From Tetrahymena thermophila SB210 (lineage: Eukaryota > Ciliophora > Oligohymenophorea > Hymenostomatida > Tetrahymenidae), in contig NW_002475926.1 of assembly GCF_000189635.1 (NCBI RefSeq), positions 310,001-374,000 on the forward strand: DNA of 64,000 bases. The letters are read 5' to 3'. Under the pieces are notes generated by a model. It did not search any database and was not told the DNA's origin. It worked only from the letters and a program-made list of their open reading frames with translations. The position numbers and the translations under genes were made by a program. Below, piece by piece: positions 1 to 14,500 of this stretch. Numbering within the stretch: the first letter of the stretch is position 1; each line of letters opens with the position of its first letter.

Positions 1-3000
1 TTCTAATTTTATCTTTGTTTAATTTAAATATACTTTTCTCCAGTTCATTAAAACTCTTCCACTTTTTTTTTCATTTAGTTTCATTTTAGATGTAAATATT
101 CTGCAACATAACTTTTGCACAATATATTTAAGCAGTTTATTTGCACTACTAGTCTAATTGTCTAGCTTGAATTTAATGATAACCAAAATCATATAACCCA
201 TATAGCAGTAATGAATTATTCCCATTAAAATTTAAAATACTTAACTAGAATATTACCTGCTCATGTAAAATAAAAAAATGCTAGGTATCAATAGTAAATA
301 GGATATTAATTCTAACTTGAAAAGTGAGTTACTCTTAAAGGGTTAGAATTTCATGACTATTAGGACATAAGAGAAAATTATGATTATGCTCAAAATTAAT
401 ATAAAATCCTAGTAATCATTTAAAAGGGTTGTAATGATAATGATGATTATTTTTAAATACATTCTGCAAAACTCCCAAAAGTAGTAATTAGGTTTAAATT
501 CTACATAGAAAAACCCATATTTATATTTTAATATGCACTTATCAAAATTTTCATTATTTTTACCTTTGTCTTTTCTTAAATAGTATAATTGAACTAAAGG
601 TGCAAAAACCCAAAAGAGTAAATTTGGTAGGACAAAACTATTGCTGAATTTGATATATGATTCGTCATCACAATTTATTAAAATATTGATAATTTAAAAT
701 TTTTGATCTCCTATTTTACGACATGATAAAGCTTTAGTGAAAAAAGACAGACAGTCAGGCTAAAAAAAAAGAAATACTATGTTAAACATTGTGTATTTAT
801 GGTAGTTTCCAACGCCTTTTAATTTTAATTTATTCATAACAGCAAGAAGAATTAAGAATAGAAGAAAAGTTAAGAATGGCAGTAAAGATTAACCAACTAT
901 CATAATTCTTTCTTCTCCATAGTTTTTATACATATCTGAGCTAAATAAACATTATGTACTAATTACAAGCTTACTTGAAGGTGAACCTGCAGCTGAGGGT
1001 ATAGAAGATAAGAATGAAGGGATAAACTTCATATAAAATGTGAAAAGCAGGGAAGATAGCTGCAAATAATTAATTAAAACTTTAATATAGTATGATGATT
1101 CATCTAATGTGCAGCTCTTTGAAAAAGGAAGTAGCTTGAGAAATCTGAAATAATAACAAAGAGATTCATAGGTATATCTACCCATAAATAAAAATATACT
1201 CATGTATAGATATAAGAAAACCACTATCACTGAAACACTTATTATGGTTTTTTAGTAAAACTCATTACTGCATTCCTAACATTAGAACTGCTAAAATGAC
1301 TGAGAATATCTTTTCCCCCATACCTGACCTATAGTATCGCATTTTTCACAAATAGGCCCTAAATACCCTTCAATGCAACCATTAATTGAATCCACCTATT
1401 CACTACAAATGTCTGGGTTCATAAAATTGCATTATAATATTTCATCTGTCTAGTTATTAGATCTCCAATAACCATCCTCCAATGTCATTTAGTTGCCAAA
1501 ACAATTTGATACAAAGTTAGGACATTACTTACAAACTTGAGAATTTATTATCTTAATATCATTATTTTGCAAATATTGACTATAGTCAACTTATGGGTCA
1601 CTTAGTGAATACATACCTTAAGTACATTCTTGGCAGCTAATAAGGGTAATATATGATTAATTTATTGATTCAGAGTCTATTTGCGTTTAAGAAGAAGCAA
1701 GAATTTCTCCTTATTTGCAAGGTCTAAAAGATACAAGAGTTGGAACATTTACAGAATATCCTAATGAATTAAAATTAAATTATATACTAACAGAACTTAT
1801 TGATACTAATGGTAGCGAAGTTAGAGTTAAAGACTCAAAACTGAACATTTTTGTAATTTCATCATATTATTTAATTCCAATCAAGGATTATCCTTTTAAT
1901 TCAATAAAACTATTTTCCTTTGTTTAGGAAGTAGCATTCTAATTAATCTCTACTTGAATAAAGTAAGAGTTTAATTCTTACATAACTGTTTATTCATAAA
2001 TATTATTCTTATACTTCGTTTAATTCACTGATAAAGGTCTTCTATCATCATCTAACAGCTAGATTTTTAGCTAAAATAAACCTCCGCTTTACTGATTACT
2101 AAAATTTATGGATTTTTAAATGTTATTCAATATACCTTCATAAATTTTAATGTAATTTTGTGTTTCTGTTAAAGGGTCTAATTATTAAACTTAAAATACT
2201 TAAGGTAAAGTTCCTATATTATTTCCATATATTTCTGCAAAATTATACTACATTAAACAATTAAGCAAATATTTTTTCCATAAATTAACATCTAAATTGA
2301 TTATTCTTATAGCACCTCCGATGCTTGCTGAGCTATTTGTTATAGAACTATACGAGTCTATAGTAAACTGATTGATGTTATTCAAGTAAATGCTTCCTCC
2401 GCTTCCACTTACTTTATTTTGGTAAAAGACTGAGTTATATATTTAAAATCCTTAAACTATGTCTTATGCATATAAGCTGCCACCAAGGACGCCTTAATTA
2501 TTTTAAAATTTGCTTTTATTAATTTAAATTACTGTGTTAGTCAAGAACTGAATATTCCCTTCGTTACTTTAATAATTTAGATTACTTATATTTACACTGG
2601 TAGTCTTTATTGCAATCAGTATATTTTGGGTGTTAATTTTATCAATAGTAGATGGAAAAGTGTTATTAAAAATATTTCCTCCATCAAATGTTAGTGCATC
2701 TATAGAAAGAACAACAGTACCCTAATTTTGCAAATTATAAGATTTATCTGTTAATAAAAGTTATAAATCTCTATTATTTTATGCTGTAAAGTTAGAGATT
2801 TATTAAGAAATAATACCAATTAATTAAATGAAATATGTGTTTTACTACTTAAGAGAGTTTGAACAATTATATATCAATATATTTTAGAATATGATATTTG
2901 TGCTCTAAAATATATCGATTAAAGAGTTAAACATACTATTTTATACTGTTAAGTTTCTAATTGTTATTTATGCTGTTTTCATAGAATATATTAGAGATTA

Positions 3001-6000
3001 ATTAAGTGTGTTAATTTTCAAATTGTCAATAATCATATTGCTGATAACTAAATTTTAGCAATTTGTAAAATTGAATAAATAATATTTTGAATTTATTTAT
3101 TAATTTTAGACCTCTAGTAATCTATTACCTGAAATAAGTGATAAGTTACTAATATTAAAGCCGCTTAAAATAATATTATTCTTTTAATTAAACAGTAATT
3201 GTGTGTTTTGTGATAAAGTTTGATTAGAAAGAGAAATATTCTATAAGATAAAATTTTAAGAATTCTGGTTTAACTTAATTATTTGTTGGGAGTTAGTTAA
3301 ATCTAAACTAAAGCTATCCATTTATAAGTCGAAATTCATACTTTAAAAAGAGTTTTGTTAAATTTAAAGACTATTTTGATTCTGATTCTATGGCCTAAAT
3401 ACTATACTTAGAGAGTTTTGATTCAAAAAATTCATATTATCTATGTAACTACCAATATACACAGAAAGAAAGTATAAAAGGGAAAGACTTCTAGTAGCAT
3501 AGGCTTATTAAAAAGAAGTGAGTGAAGTAATAAAATTTTAGTACTAGATTTAGAAATAGCAGTTAGCATTCTGTGATAGAGAAGTTGCAGAATAACTATT
3601 CTCATAAAGCCCATAATTTATTTTTTTTTCAAAAATTGTATTTGAGGCTACTCCTATATAATTTACCAATCTTTCTGTAGATATCAAATTCGCATATAGA
3701 ATTTTAGAGTCATTAAGTGTTAAGGTATCGACTAAAAGGATAGAACCAGTTTAGGCTTGAATATACAGAGATTCTATTCTGTTGACAAATACAACAATAA
3801 TTTTGTTTTCATCTATTAATCTTATATCTGTAATTCTATCTTTTCTATTATATCTTCTTGCGTAACCAACAAAAGATAGACTATTCTAGAAATATACGTT
3901 AATTTAGAAGAAAGAACATATCAGCAAATATTAATTACCAAAAACTATTTACTTCCATTCATTGTCAGGAAAAGATAAATAAGTTATAAATGAATAATCT
4001 TAGAGACTTAATATTATAATATACCTTTCACTTTAAAAATTAATGAAAGCTCTTTAATTTGTTAAATCGAATTGTATAAGTTAAATAACTTTCAATACGC
4101 TACCATATATTTGAGAAGTAATTTAATTGACAGCTGACTGTAGAGGTTAACTATCAAATTCTAAAAAAGAAGAAGTATTAATTTAATGTATATTTCCAAT
4201 ATTGTCTAAGCAAATAAAATTATCTGATGAGTACATTTATATTTAGGAGATTGGATTAATATTATTTAGTTTGAATTATACATAGATAAGTTTTCCAATT
4301 ATTAAATCATAAACACCGACTCTTCCTTAATCTGTTCCATAAACATATTACCATTTATTTGACTGAGAAGATCCAACTAAAAGGCTTGTTGTTATATCTT
4401 CGAGAGCATTTAATTAAATTTTATTTATAAGACTTTGATTAAAAAAGTCGTAATCGACAATATAATTATCAGAAGTATTAATAATTAATCTGTCTGCGTT
4501 TTGTAATAATACTCTTTTAAATTAATAGTCAGTTAATTTTTGATTTGGAGAGTTTTATGAAAATTGATTTCCTAAATCAAAATAAATAAGAATTTAAGAT
4601 TAAAAAAAGAAAATGAATCTATTTAAAGCTCCTCTTTAAATTTATCTCATATCTAAAATGTTAAGAGTGAAATAGCTATAAAAAGTCATTTCTTAATTTT
4701 AGTACATATAAATATTATTATTGTAATCTGCTATTATGAAATAGATGCCTCCTTATTAGTTTATCTGAAAGTAGTGATTAGCAGGTCTACTATAAATCCT
4801 TTGGTAAGGCCTCGTGAACAGGCAATAGTTTTGTCTCCATACTCTTTGACCGTTATAAATTAAAGCAGTGTTTGATTTAAAGTCTAATTAATAATCGATC
4901 GGGGGAGGCAAAACACCAGCCTATATTTCCTCTATAGAATATGTAGAGTCTGTAGTTTTTTATGCATTATTTAAGACATTCTAAAAATTACCAAAGACAT
5001 CAATATAGTTAAACATAGTATTATCATCATCATAAACCATTTTAACAACTTATCCAACTTTATTTTATTAATAAGTATTAGTCATAAATCCTGCTTATGA
5101 GTATGTTGTCAAACTATATAAAAGGATCTAGCCATATTAAATTTAAGTTGTGTAATAGGCGATTAATGATTAACTTTTAATATATAAATATCCTGCAAAT
5201 GCTCCTCCTGATGGTTATATATATGACATGTATTAAAGTGTTCCTCTGAGGTAAATATAAATTGCTTTTAAATTATTAATAAAATTAATTTATTTTTATT
5301 AAAATATATTTTAAAATTAAATATTATTTTAATTAAAAACTTTTTTGAATAAATAAATAAAATGTGCTTAATAATTATTTTTAATAACATATAATGAAAT
5401 TACCTGCAGAAGTCATAACGACTATATGCTAATCATATATAGAAAATGTGATAATTGGATATGCAACATCAGAGAGACCTTTTAAGTAAGAACCTGTGAA
5501 AGTATATACTTCAATATATGTTTTATACACAAAAACTTACTAATTAGCTTAATCAACCAATATAGAAGCTCCTGCTAAAATATCTTGTAATAAAATCTAT
5601 TGAAATAAGGAATAATTGCTAGTTCTATCAAAGAAAACTAAATTCTATTTGTTAATTAAACAAACAGCAATTTAAGCTGGAAATAGACATTGTTGATAGT
5701 TGTCTATATTAAGCGTGCTCTATGAGGATAGGACAGTTTATTAATTTAACTTCAATGAAAATTTTATTAATCCATCACCATACAAAAATATTTCTTATGT
5801 ATTCTCATCCAAAAATAAACTATTTATTTTCTTAAGAAGGCATTACTATGAGGATAACTTCAAAGAATACTTTAAATTAGGTTGTGAAAAGTTTCTTAGT
5901 ATAATTTCATTGCTAATGTATGCTATTAAAACTTAAAGAGAGTCAGAAATTTAAAAGTTCTAGATAGGTTCAGTATTAGTAGAAAAAGTAATAGTTTCTA

Positions 6001-8796
6001 GCAGTTGGTCAGTGTGCAAAGAAAAACAATTAATGACAGAAGTAAATACGAAATACCTTCCTAGAATAAAACTCTGAAAAACTTTATTTATGTTGTCTGC
6101 TTAATTAGTAGAGAGAGAATTAAAAACTATCTAAAATAGTTTCCTGTCATTATACATAGGAGCTACTCTTAGTTAGCCAGCTAAAGAACCTGTTATTATT
6201 AATGACTAAGCTTTGTTTGAAAGAGCTGTGACAACATATTAAGTAGGTGTATAAGTAAATCTACCATAAGGGGTGAAAATAGAATCTTAACCAATAGTAT
6301 AATATACTTCATAAGTGAGAGATGTATAACTAAGAGGTTGCAATGGAACTAGTATAATTACATTTTAGCCATAATTGTTCACTGTTTTTTTAAACTAAAC
6401 AAAATCAGTTGCATAAAAATAAGTACCAATTTACGTTTAAGAGTTACTACTTACGTCAAAATAAAGAGTTGAATAATAATTGTAATCGAGAATTTAATTT
6501 AACTAGATTCCTAGCAGATATTTCCCCTCTTCAAAACTTTTTATTATAAATACCTTTCCAATTGTCACAGAAAATGTCTATAGCACTTACAAGTTTTAAT
6601 CAAAGACTGTCAAAGTTAAATTACTATCAAATATTACAATATGAGTACCTAAAAAATTATTTTTAAAGTTAATAAAGCTATATTTAATCAATTAAAAATA
6701 ATACCTCCTGTTATGCTGAAAAATTGACTACAAGTGATGGCGTACGGACTTTAGAACTGAAGCAAAGAGTTCTATATAGTTTATTGTGATAGTTTAATAG
6801 TGTAAATAGAAATAAGGTTGCTTGTATTGATGGTGATTATTTAGTTTTATTCTGTTAAAAAAGTGTTTACTAATGTGGTGAATTAAATTTAATTATTTTG
6901 TGCAACTGTTTGTCTTGAACTATCTATCACAATAGCATTATTATTAATTATTAAACATATATATTGGCTGTTTACTAAGATGTTATTATATTGTGTGGAA
7001 TCGATTGGATAAATTTACTAGTCTAGCTAGTTAAATAAGTTAAATATGATTATTTAGTTACTGAAAAGAGCAACTATATAAGTTTATTGATAATCAAGAA
7101 TATTCAAGCATTTCTATCCTTATTGTCTTATTTAGTATAAGTACTCCGGCTTTAATGGGTCAATAGCTTTCCATACCATTATAAGTCCATCTTAAGAACA
7201 GGAAGAAATAAAGTAATGCTTTTCATTATATAACATCTTTGAAATTTAACCATTATTGGCAAAAATTCTATCTTAAAAGTCTTTAATAATAGATTTTGAT
7301 TAGCTTATTTGTCCATCTATTATTTATGCTTCTTGATTTATAGAAATTATATAATTTTTCAATTTCTAATCATTTTAAAGTGCTTTTAGTAAGATCAAAT
7401 ATTTAGGATTCTTTATCAAGGATGCTAATTAGTTAAAACTTTTCGATGAAATTTATATATTTTATGGATTAGAACAATCAAAAATAACCTATCTTATGTC
7501 GATTATGCTGTTTGACAATAATGCGTAAATGTTTAAATTTTAATTGTCAAGAAGATAGTTAAAAGAAATTATATTGCTTGAGAATTGTAAATAGCCTAAT
7601 TAAATCTATTATAAATTACTGATATTATAAACTAAAATCTAGTTATTTGCGTTAGAAATTAATAAAACTTATTGGGCAGATTATTAGTTTGGACAGAGAT
7701 TTGCATTTAAGATTTACAAATTAAGTGGCTAGTAAGTTAATTAAATCTAATTGCATTATATGTTATTTGATTAATCAATTTAGTAAACAAACAAATATAG
7801 TGTGTTTTGAAAAATTAGATAATATTATTAAATTTGTTATTATTGAATTGATTTCCCATCAATAGACTATCCACTAATTGAATTGCAATAAAAATTTTAT
7901 GTATTACCAAAGAGAAAAAGTTATTAATTTGTTTGCTGTTGAGATAAATATAGAACTTAAATTTAGAAACTTTATCGATTCTATGTCAAAATAAAATAAT
8001 CGAAAAAACTGATTATTTTTGTTGGGGAAGTTAAATTAACTTGATCAAAACAAGAAGACAAACCTCCTTAACCTATAACGTTAAAGTATATTATAGAACC
8101 ATCATCGTTGTAGGAAGTATATACTACTTAATTAGAGCCAAATATATAGACATTACTAAAAACTTTTGCATAACCTTTAACTACGGTTGTTAATACATTC
8201 GCAGTTGAATTAGTAGGAATCCATTCCAAAATTTGTTTTGTATTTGTGTTAAGTAGAAATAATCTATTTTATGCCAAAGAGATTGCTTAAATACCACTAG
8301 GAAATGAAACTGATGTAATAAATGACCCTGTGTACTAATCAATCATATTCATGAATGTACTATACACTAGATATATTAACTGATCTTTAGTACCAAAGTA
8401 AATATATTTGATTTATTGCCCATTATTAGTTGAAGTAGGAAAACTGTAAGAACTAGTACATTGATAAGTACTTTGGCAAACTCTACTACTTAAATTAGGG
8501 ATTTCCTTACTTCCGCAAACTGAGACGCATCTTTACTAGATTTAGTTGCTAGAGTCTGTGTAATTCTATAGAAATTCCCATTTTTAGCACATCGTGTATT
8601 AACATATTCCTTGCTGAGTAAGTACAAATCCATCATAACATTAAGAACATGTTTGAGCTGCAGAGTTTGATGCTGAAGAGCACTATTTACAGCCTGAAAT
8701 AGAACAAGATTAAGCTCTAGCTACCAGTAAAATTGTTATTAGAAAAATAAGCTATCTTACTTAAAACTTATATTCTGTTTTTATTAAGGCTCTCAT
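1..8796 (-). CDS. giant multi-domain transmembrane surface protein, copy A (3' end beyond window)
   Basis: I do not recognise a named gene; the domain layout suggests a cell-surface receptor or adhesin. The start at 8796 gives a hydrophobic signal peptide (ending near VARAQ) and then a Cys-rich module (CSISGCKQC, CSQCYDGF, RCVSVC). Next comes a long beta-rich region with propeller-like strands, then a beta-helix-like stretch with SIGGAIRI near 2310-2340. Another Cys-rich segment (GPICEKCDTIG, near 1330) precedes about seven or eight membrane helices from about 1240 to 150, including KYGFFYVEFKP. Two introns are clear: 6649-6704 and 5265-5403. Roughly 2,850 residues lie inside the window and the frame is still open at base 1. 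It is the leftmost of three tandem same-strand paralogues, and both introns sit at the same protein positions as in copies B and C. The exact ligand or role cannot be read from the sequence. Confidence 0.82.
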
Positions 8797-11509
8797 ATTA
8801 TGCTTGTTTTTGTTAGTTTGTTTGAATATATATTATTTCAAATTCATAAATCAATATATAAAAGAATCACTTTAGGCTAATTAATTTAAAGAGCGAAATA
8901 CACAGAACTCTATTTGTTTTCACTTAAAGATTTTCTATTTAGCTTACAAGTATATCATTTGAATATAGGCTCTCAAATTCTTAAAATAAACGTATTGCTT
9001 CTTTAACTTTGAATGCAAAATAAAAGTTAAAACTTTATAATTACTATGAAGTGAATAGATTTGCTTTAAAAAACACTGTATCTATTTGTTCTTTTTTGTT
9101 AAAGAATACATAAAAATAAAAAAATTTCTTTAATTTTTTTATTAAATTCAAGAATTTATTTCATTATAACTTCTGCGTTAAACAAATAATATAAAATGCA
9201 TACTTAACTGTCTTTTAAAAAATAAAAAAATTTTGTTAAAAATTAACATTAACTTCGTGTTTAAATTTTTCTATTTTTACCTAAAAAATTAGAGTTAGAT
9301 CGCTCTTTTTTATTTAGAAAATAAGATTTATTTCATTTTAAAATATAAAATAAATTAAAAATAATAAAACTTTTCTCTTTTTTTTATTCGGTTATTTATT
9401 CTAAATTTATTTTTAAAAAATAAGTAATTATTTTTATGTAGATTATTTTTCTGTTATATTCAAAGTGAGTCTGTAAATTTAACTTACAATGATAAAAATA
9501 AAAGTTTTCATAAATAATTTGATTTAAAATTATTAATTTAGAAATAAATAAAAAGTGTAAATGATTCTCAGTAACCAATCATTTCTCCTATTTTGTCATT
9601 TGATTCTTTGAAATGTTTTTTAATCCTTAGATATTCTTATGAAGTTTTTGTTTTTTTTATTTTTACAGCTTTAAATCAACTCTATATTTTTATCTAGTAA
9701 TAATTACTTTCCACTTCTCTATTTATGTTTTCAAGACATTTTTCAATTTTGTTTCTTTTTTACATTGAAATATAAAATAGATTATTTAGTGAATAAAAAA
9801 AGAAAATCAAAAATTTCAAATAATGATATTTACTAAAAAAATATTAAATACAAAAAAAAATCAAAAGAATATTTATTTTTAAGATATTTAAATTTTCTTT
9901 TATATTCTATAATATTTATATACCCGTCTTTTTGTATTTTTTATTATGAATGGCTCCAAATTTATTTTTTTAATAAGAGGGAGGGTTTTTTTTCTTCATT
10001 TAAAAAAGCCAATATTTATTTATTAAATGAAAAATTTGAATGATTTTTTTCAATATAAAAATCATAGAAATTAATTGAAAATAAAAAATTTACCCCCGAT
10101 TTTGAAGTTTTCAATTCAAAAATTTAAAATAAAAAGCTAAATTTACAGATATATTAATAGGAAAATAATAATTAATAATTCAAATTAACTTAAATATATG
10201 TATTAATATTAAGTCGATTAAATTCTTTTTATTTTATAATATCTAAATTAAATTTCTAAATCCAAACATAAATACTTTAAATATAAAAATCAGTGCATTT
10301 AATTTTATTATTCAAATTTCATAGAAAAATAATATTATAAAAATAAGTGTATTTATTTCTATTTCAAGAATATTTTTTAGACAAAATAAAATTTTTATTG
10401 CTTCTATTTAAAATAAATTAGCCATATTTATTTATAAAAGCTAATAAATCTTAAGTAAATTTCTATATTTCATCAAATAAAATTGATAAAACTGATTAAC
10501 AGATACTATTTTAAATCTTTAATGGAGTATAATATATTTCATGTAAAATTTGTCAAACATCCATTTTATAATCAAATAATATACATTCTACAGGTAAAAT
10601 TTTAAGCTTACAATCTATTTTTTATTTCTAATAAATTCTATTAGCTTCAAAAGATATTAAAATACCATATAATTTATTTATTTATTGAAAATTTTCTTAA
10701 TTAACACTTTTCATTTGGAGTATTTTTAAAAGAAGTATATGAAATCTCCCATAGTTTGATAATTAAAAATAATTAATAATAAATGAGTTAAAAAGTCATA
10801 ATGTAAGGTTATATATTCTGTTATTTTATTTTATTCTATTTATAAATATTACATATTTTTAATTTATATAAATATAAATAAATAAAAAACTCATAGCATT
10901 AAATACATTTTTCAACCATATTTTATGTTCAACAAAATAGCGTAAGTACAATTAAGTTTATTAAGGAGCTTTAAATGATAAGTTGAATGAAAAGAAAAAA
11001 AAACTATTATTTAGATATTTTAGTTTTATTTACTGAGATCTAATGTTAAATTATTTTTAAACAGTATAAAAAGAGAAGCATTTCATCAAATTAAATTGTG
11101 AAATTACATTAATTATTACTAATATCTAAGACAAATAAAAAGATCAATTAACTTCTTTATAATGTTGTAAAAGTAAAAACAATACTTGCAGTTATCTTAA
11201 ATTTTTGATTACTCTACTTTCTTATACTTTCTGATGCACATTTAAAAATAATTACGTTATACACAAATTCTCTTAATAAAAAAAATTTCTACTTTTATAA
11301 ATAAATATAAGCTAAAAAAAACATCCAAATTATTATTTATTTTAAAGAAATTAGATGTAACAAAATACTTTGAATTTTTTTTAATTTGTTTGTATTTTTA
11401 ATTGGAGTCAAAGTTAATTCAAAAAGATTTGCTAATAAAATCTTACAATAAACAGTAATTACAGGTATTAAATTATTTTTGCCTTATAAAAATGTAAATA
11501 TATAGATTA
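8797..11509. other. spacer between surface-protein copies A and B
   Basis: About 2.7 kb of very AT-rich DNA with many homopolymer runs. The part nearest 8.8-9.1 kb is slightly less AT-rich and should hold the promoter and 5' leader of copy A. The part near 11.5 kb should hold the 3' end of copy B. I see no convincing gene, RNA gene or mobile element. Confidence 0.6.
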
Positions 11510-14500
11510 TCATTAAATGATACTTTAAATTATATTATTTGTTAAATTTTTAGGTTTTTTTATTAACTTTGTTTCATTCAATGGATTGATTTCTAAATTA
11601 GACTTAAACATAATCATATTTTGATGGTGTTAGCTAATACTACTAACTAAGTCTACACTTTCTTTATTATCATGTGGTTGTAAATTTCTTTCTGAAAAAT
11701 CTTAAGATAATTAAATTTCTTTTTTAAATTTACTATATTATTTAACTGGGTCTAATTATATATCAAATTATTACTCATTTCTTAAGGTTAGTTATGAAGA
11801 TTTATTTAAAAAAATTTATTTACTTTCTCTTCCACTATCTAATCTATTTGATTAAATATTTGAAAATGACTTTAGATCTAGGATTTAGTCAATCAATTTT
11901 TCATGCTCTTCTATCTTTAAATTTTCTGTAAAAAATAATTATATAAATAAATATAATTTAAAAAAAAAATTACTTAAATATGGTGTTGATTTTTTTATTA
12001 TCTTAGTAGAAATGGTTGCTAAATTTTTATTACAGCTTTCTAATCTTATTTTTATTAAGTTAGAATAAACTTTTCTCCATAAAATTAGAACTCTCTCGTT
12101 TTTTTTATTTTTATCAAAGCATAAAGTCTATATTTTTCCAAAGCTTAATTTGAAAATAATAAGCTTAATTATTTTAATAATTTTACTATTTTAATTTTAT
12201 AGCTTAAATCTAGCTATTAAAAAAATCATATAACCAATGTAAGAGTAATGGATTATCGCCAAAACTGCTTGATATATTGGTTAGGAGTGTTATCTATACA
12301 ATGAAAATAAGAAGATACAAGGTATAAGAGTTAAATATTAAATAAACTCTATCTTTTAAAGAGACTTACTTTTAAATGGCTATATTTTTATAATGGCTAT
12401 GATGTACCAAAAAAGAATTATTATGCATATTTAAGAAACTTACTCTTCATATTAATTTAAAATATTTGCAATCAATATTAAAACAACTTTTAAGTACATT
12501 CTCACAATCTCCCAATAATAGTATTAATTTTTATACTCTGAGTAGAATAATCCATATTTATACTTCATAATACATTAGTCGAGATTTTAATTATTAGTTC
12601 CTTTTTATTTCCTCAAATTATAAAATTAAACTGCAGGAATTAGTATCCAGAAAGCTAAGTTCGGAATAACATATCCAAAACTAAATTACCTGTAAGATTA
12701 ATCATCACATGATAAAAGTATATTTAGGACTTAGTATTTTTATGAACCAATTTATCTACAAGAGAGTGCTTTTGTGAAGAAAAATATACAGTCAGGCTAA
12801 AAAAATAGAAATAATACATTAAACATAGTATATTTATGGTGATCTCTTACATTTTAGAATTTGAAGTACTTTTAAATAGCAAGTAAAATATAAAAAAATA
12901 TGATTGTAACCAGAGGAAACAGTGATTATCCAATAATCATAATTTTCTCTTCCCCATATTTTTAAATTGTTTATGGTGTAAATAAGCATTAAGTATTAAT
13001 TATCAGCTTTGTAGATGGAGATCCTGCTAATGAAGGAGCAGCAGTAAAAAATGTAGGAATAAATTTCATGTAGAATGAAAATAATATTGATGATAATTAT
13101 AAATAATTAAGCAAAACTTTAATATAGTAAGATGATTCATCTTAGATACAGCTCTTAGAAAAAGGAAGTATCTTCATAAAACGTAAATAAGTACATCTTG
13201 ATTCATAGATGTATCTTCCCATGAACATAAACGTGCTGAAATATAAGTAGATATAAACAGCCGCTATCATAAATATCATTACGATATATTAGTATGCTTA
13301 ATTACTACACTTGTCACATTCATATTATTTAAACGACTAAACATACCTATCACCCCAAACTTCGCCAGTTGAGTCACATTTTTCACAAATTGGTCCAATA
13401 TAGCCAGTTATACAACCATTTATAGTATTGTTTTATACACTGCAAATATCTGGATTTACAAAGTTGCATCCTACAATTTAATCAGTTTAATTATTAGATC
13501 TCCAATACCCATCTTCTAAAATGAGTATATTACTATAGCAGTTAGAAACAAATGGCGGGCATTACTTGCAAATCTATTAATCTATAATTTACATATTTTT
13601 GTCTTGCAAATACGTTTAATAATCTTTGGCAGGATCACTTAAAGAATATTTCCCTTATGAGCATTCTACACAGCTTATCAAATAAACTTCTGAATCTTTT
13701 GAAATATTATTATTAACTTAAATGGTAGAAGAGACTAATATCTCTCCTTGATAGCACGACCTAAAGGATATATTTGTTTTTATTTACTATGAAAATCCGA
13801 AATTGTTAAAAGAAAATTGTATTATTACTGAGCTTATAGTTATTAGAGGTAGAGATTCAAGAGTTAAAGATTCGAAATTAAACATTTTAGAGTTAGCATC
13901 GTATTGTTGAATTCCAATCAACTACTCACCTTTTAATTCAATATTCATATTTTAATTATTGAGATTTTTTAAATTTTAATTAACAGCTACTTAAATAAAG
14001 TAAGAGTTTAATTCTAGCATTGTAGATTTTTCGTATAAATTACTTATATATTTAGTTTAATTAACACTTAAAGGTCTTGAATAGTGATCTAGCAATTAAA
14101 TTCTGAAACGAAGTAATCCAGCACTTTGTACGTTTTAGAAATTAATTGATGTATTATCATAGAGCATATCTAAATAGCCATTGTAAATTTTATTATAATT
14201 TTATCTTTTAACATCAAAAACTTCTACCAAAAATTGTAAAGGTAGAGTGCCTATATTATTTCCATGTAGTTCAGCATAATTATAAAGTAATTAACAACTT
14301 ATTTTATAAGTATACCATAAATTAACATCTTAGTTAATAATTCTGATAGCTCCTCCTATGCTAGCATTATTATATTTTAATTAGCTTTTTTCATCAATAT
14401 AAAACTAATTTACATTTTTTAAGTAAATGCTTCCACCACTCCCGCTAGCATAATTTGACATAAAAGTAGAGTTCTATATTTATATAATCTATGTAAGACT

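Noticed and set aside
9396-9578. Short minus-strand frame in the spacer between copies A and B
   Set aside because: Composition is that of the surrounding noncoding AT-rich DNA and no motif is present.
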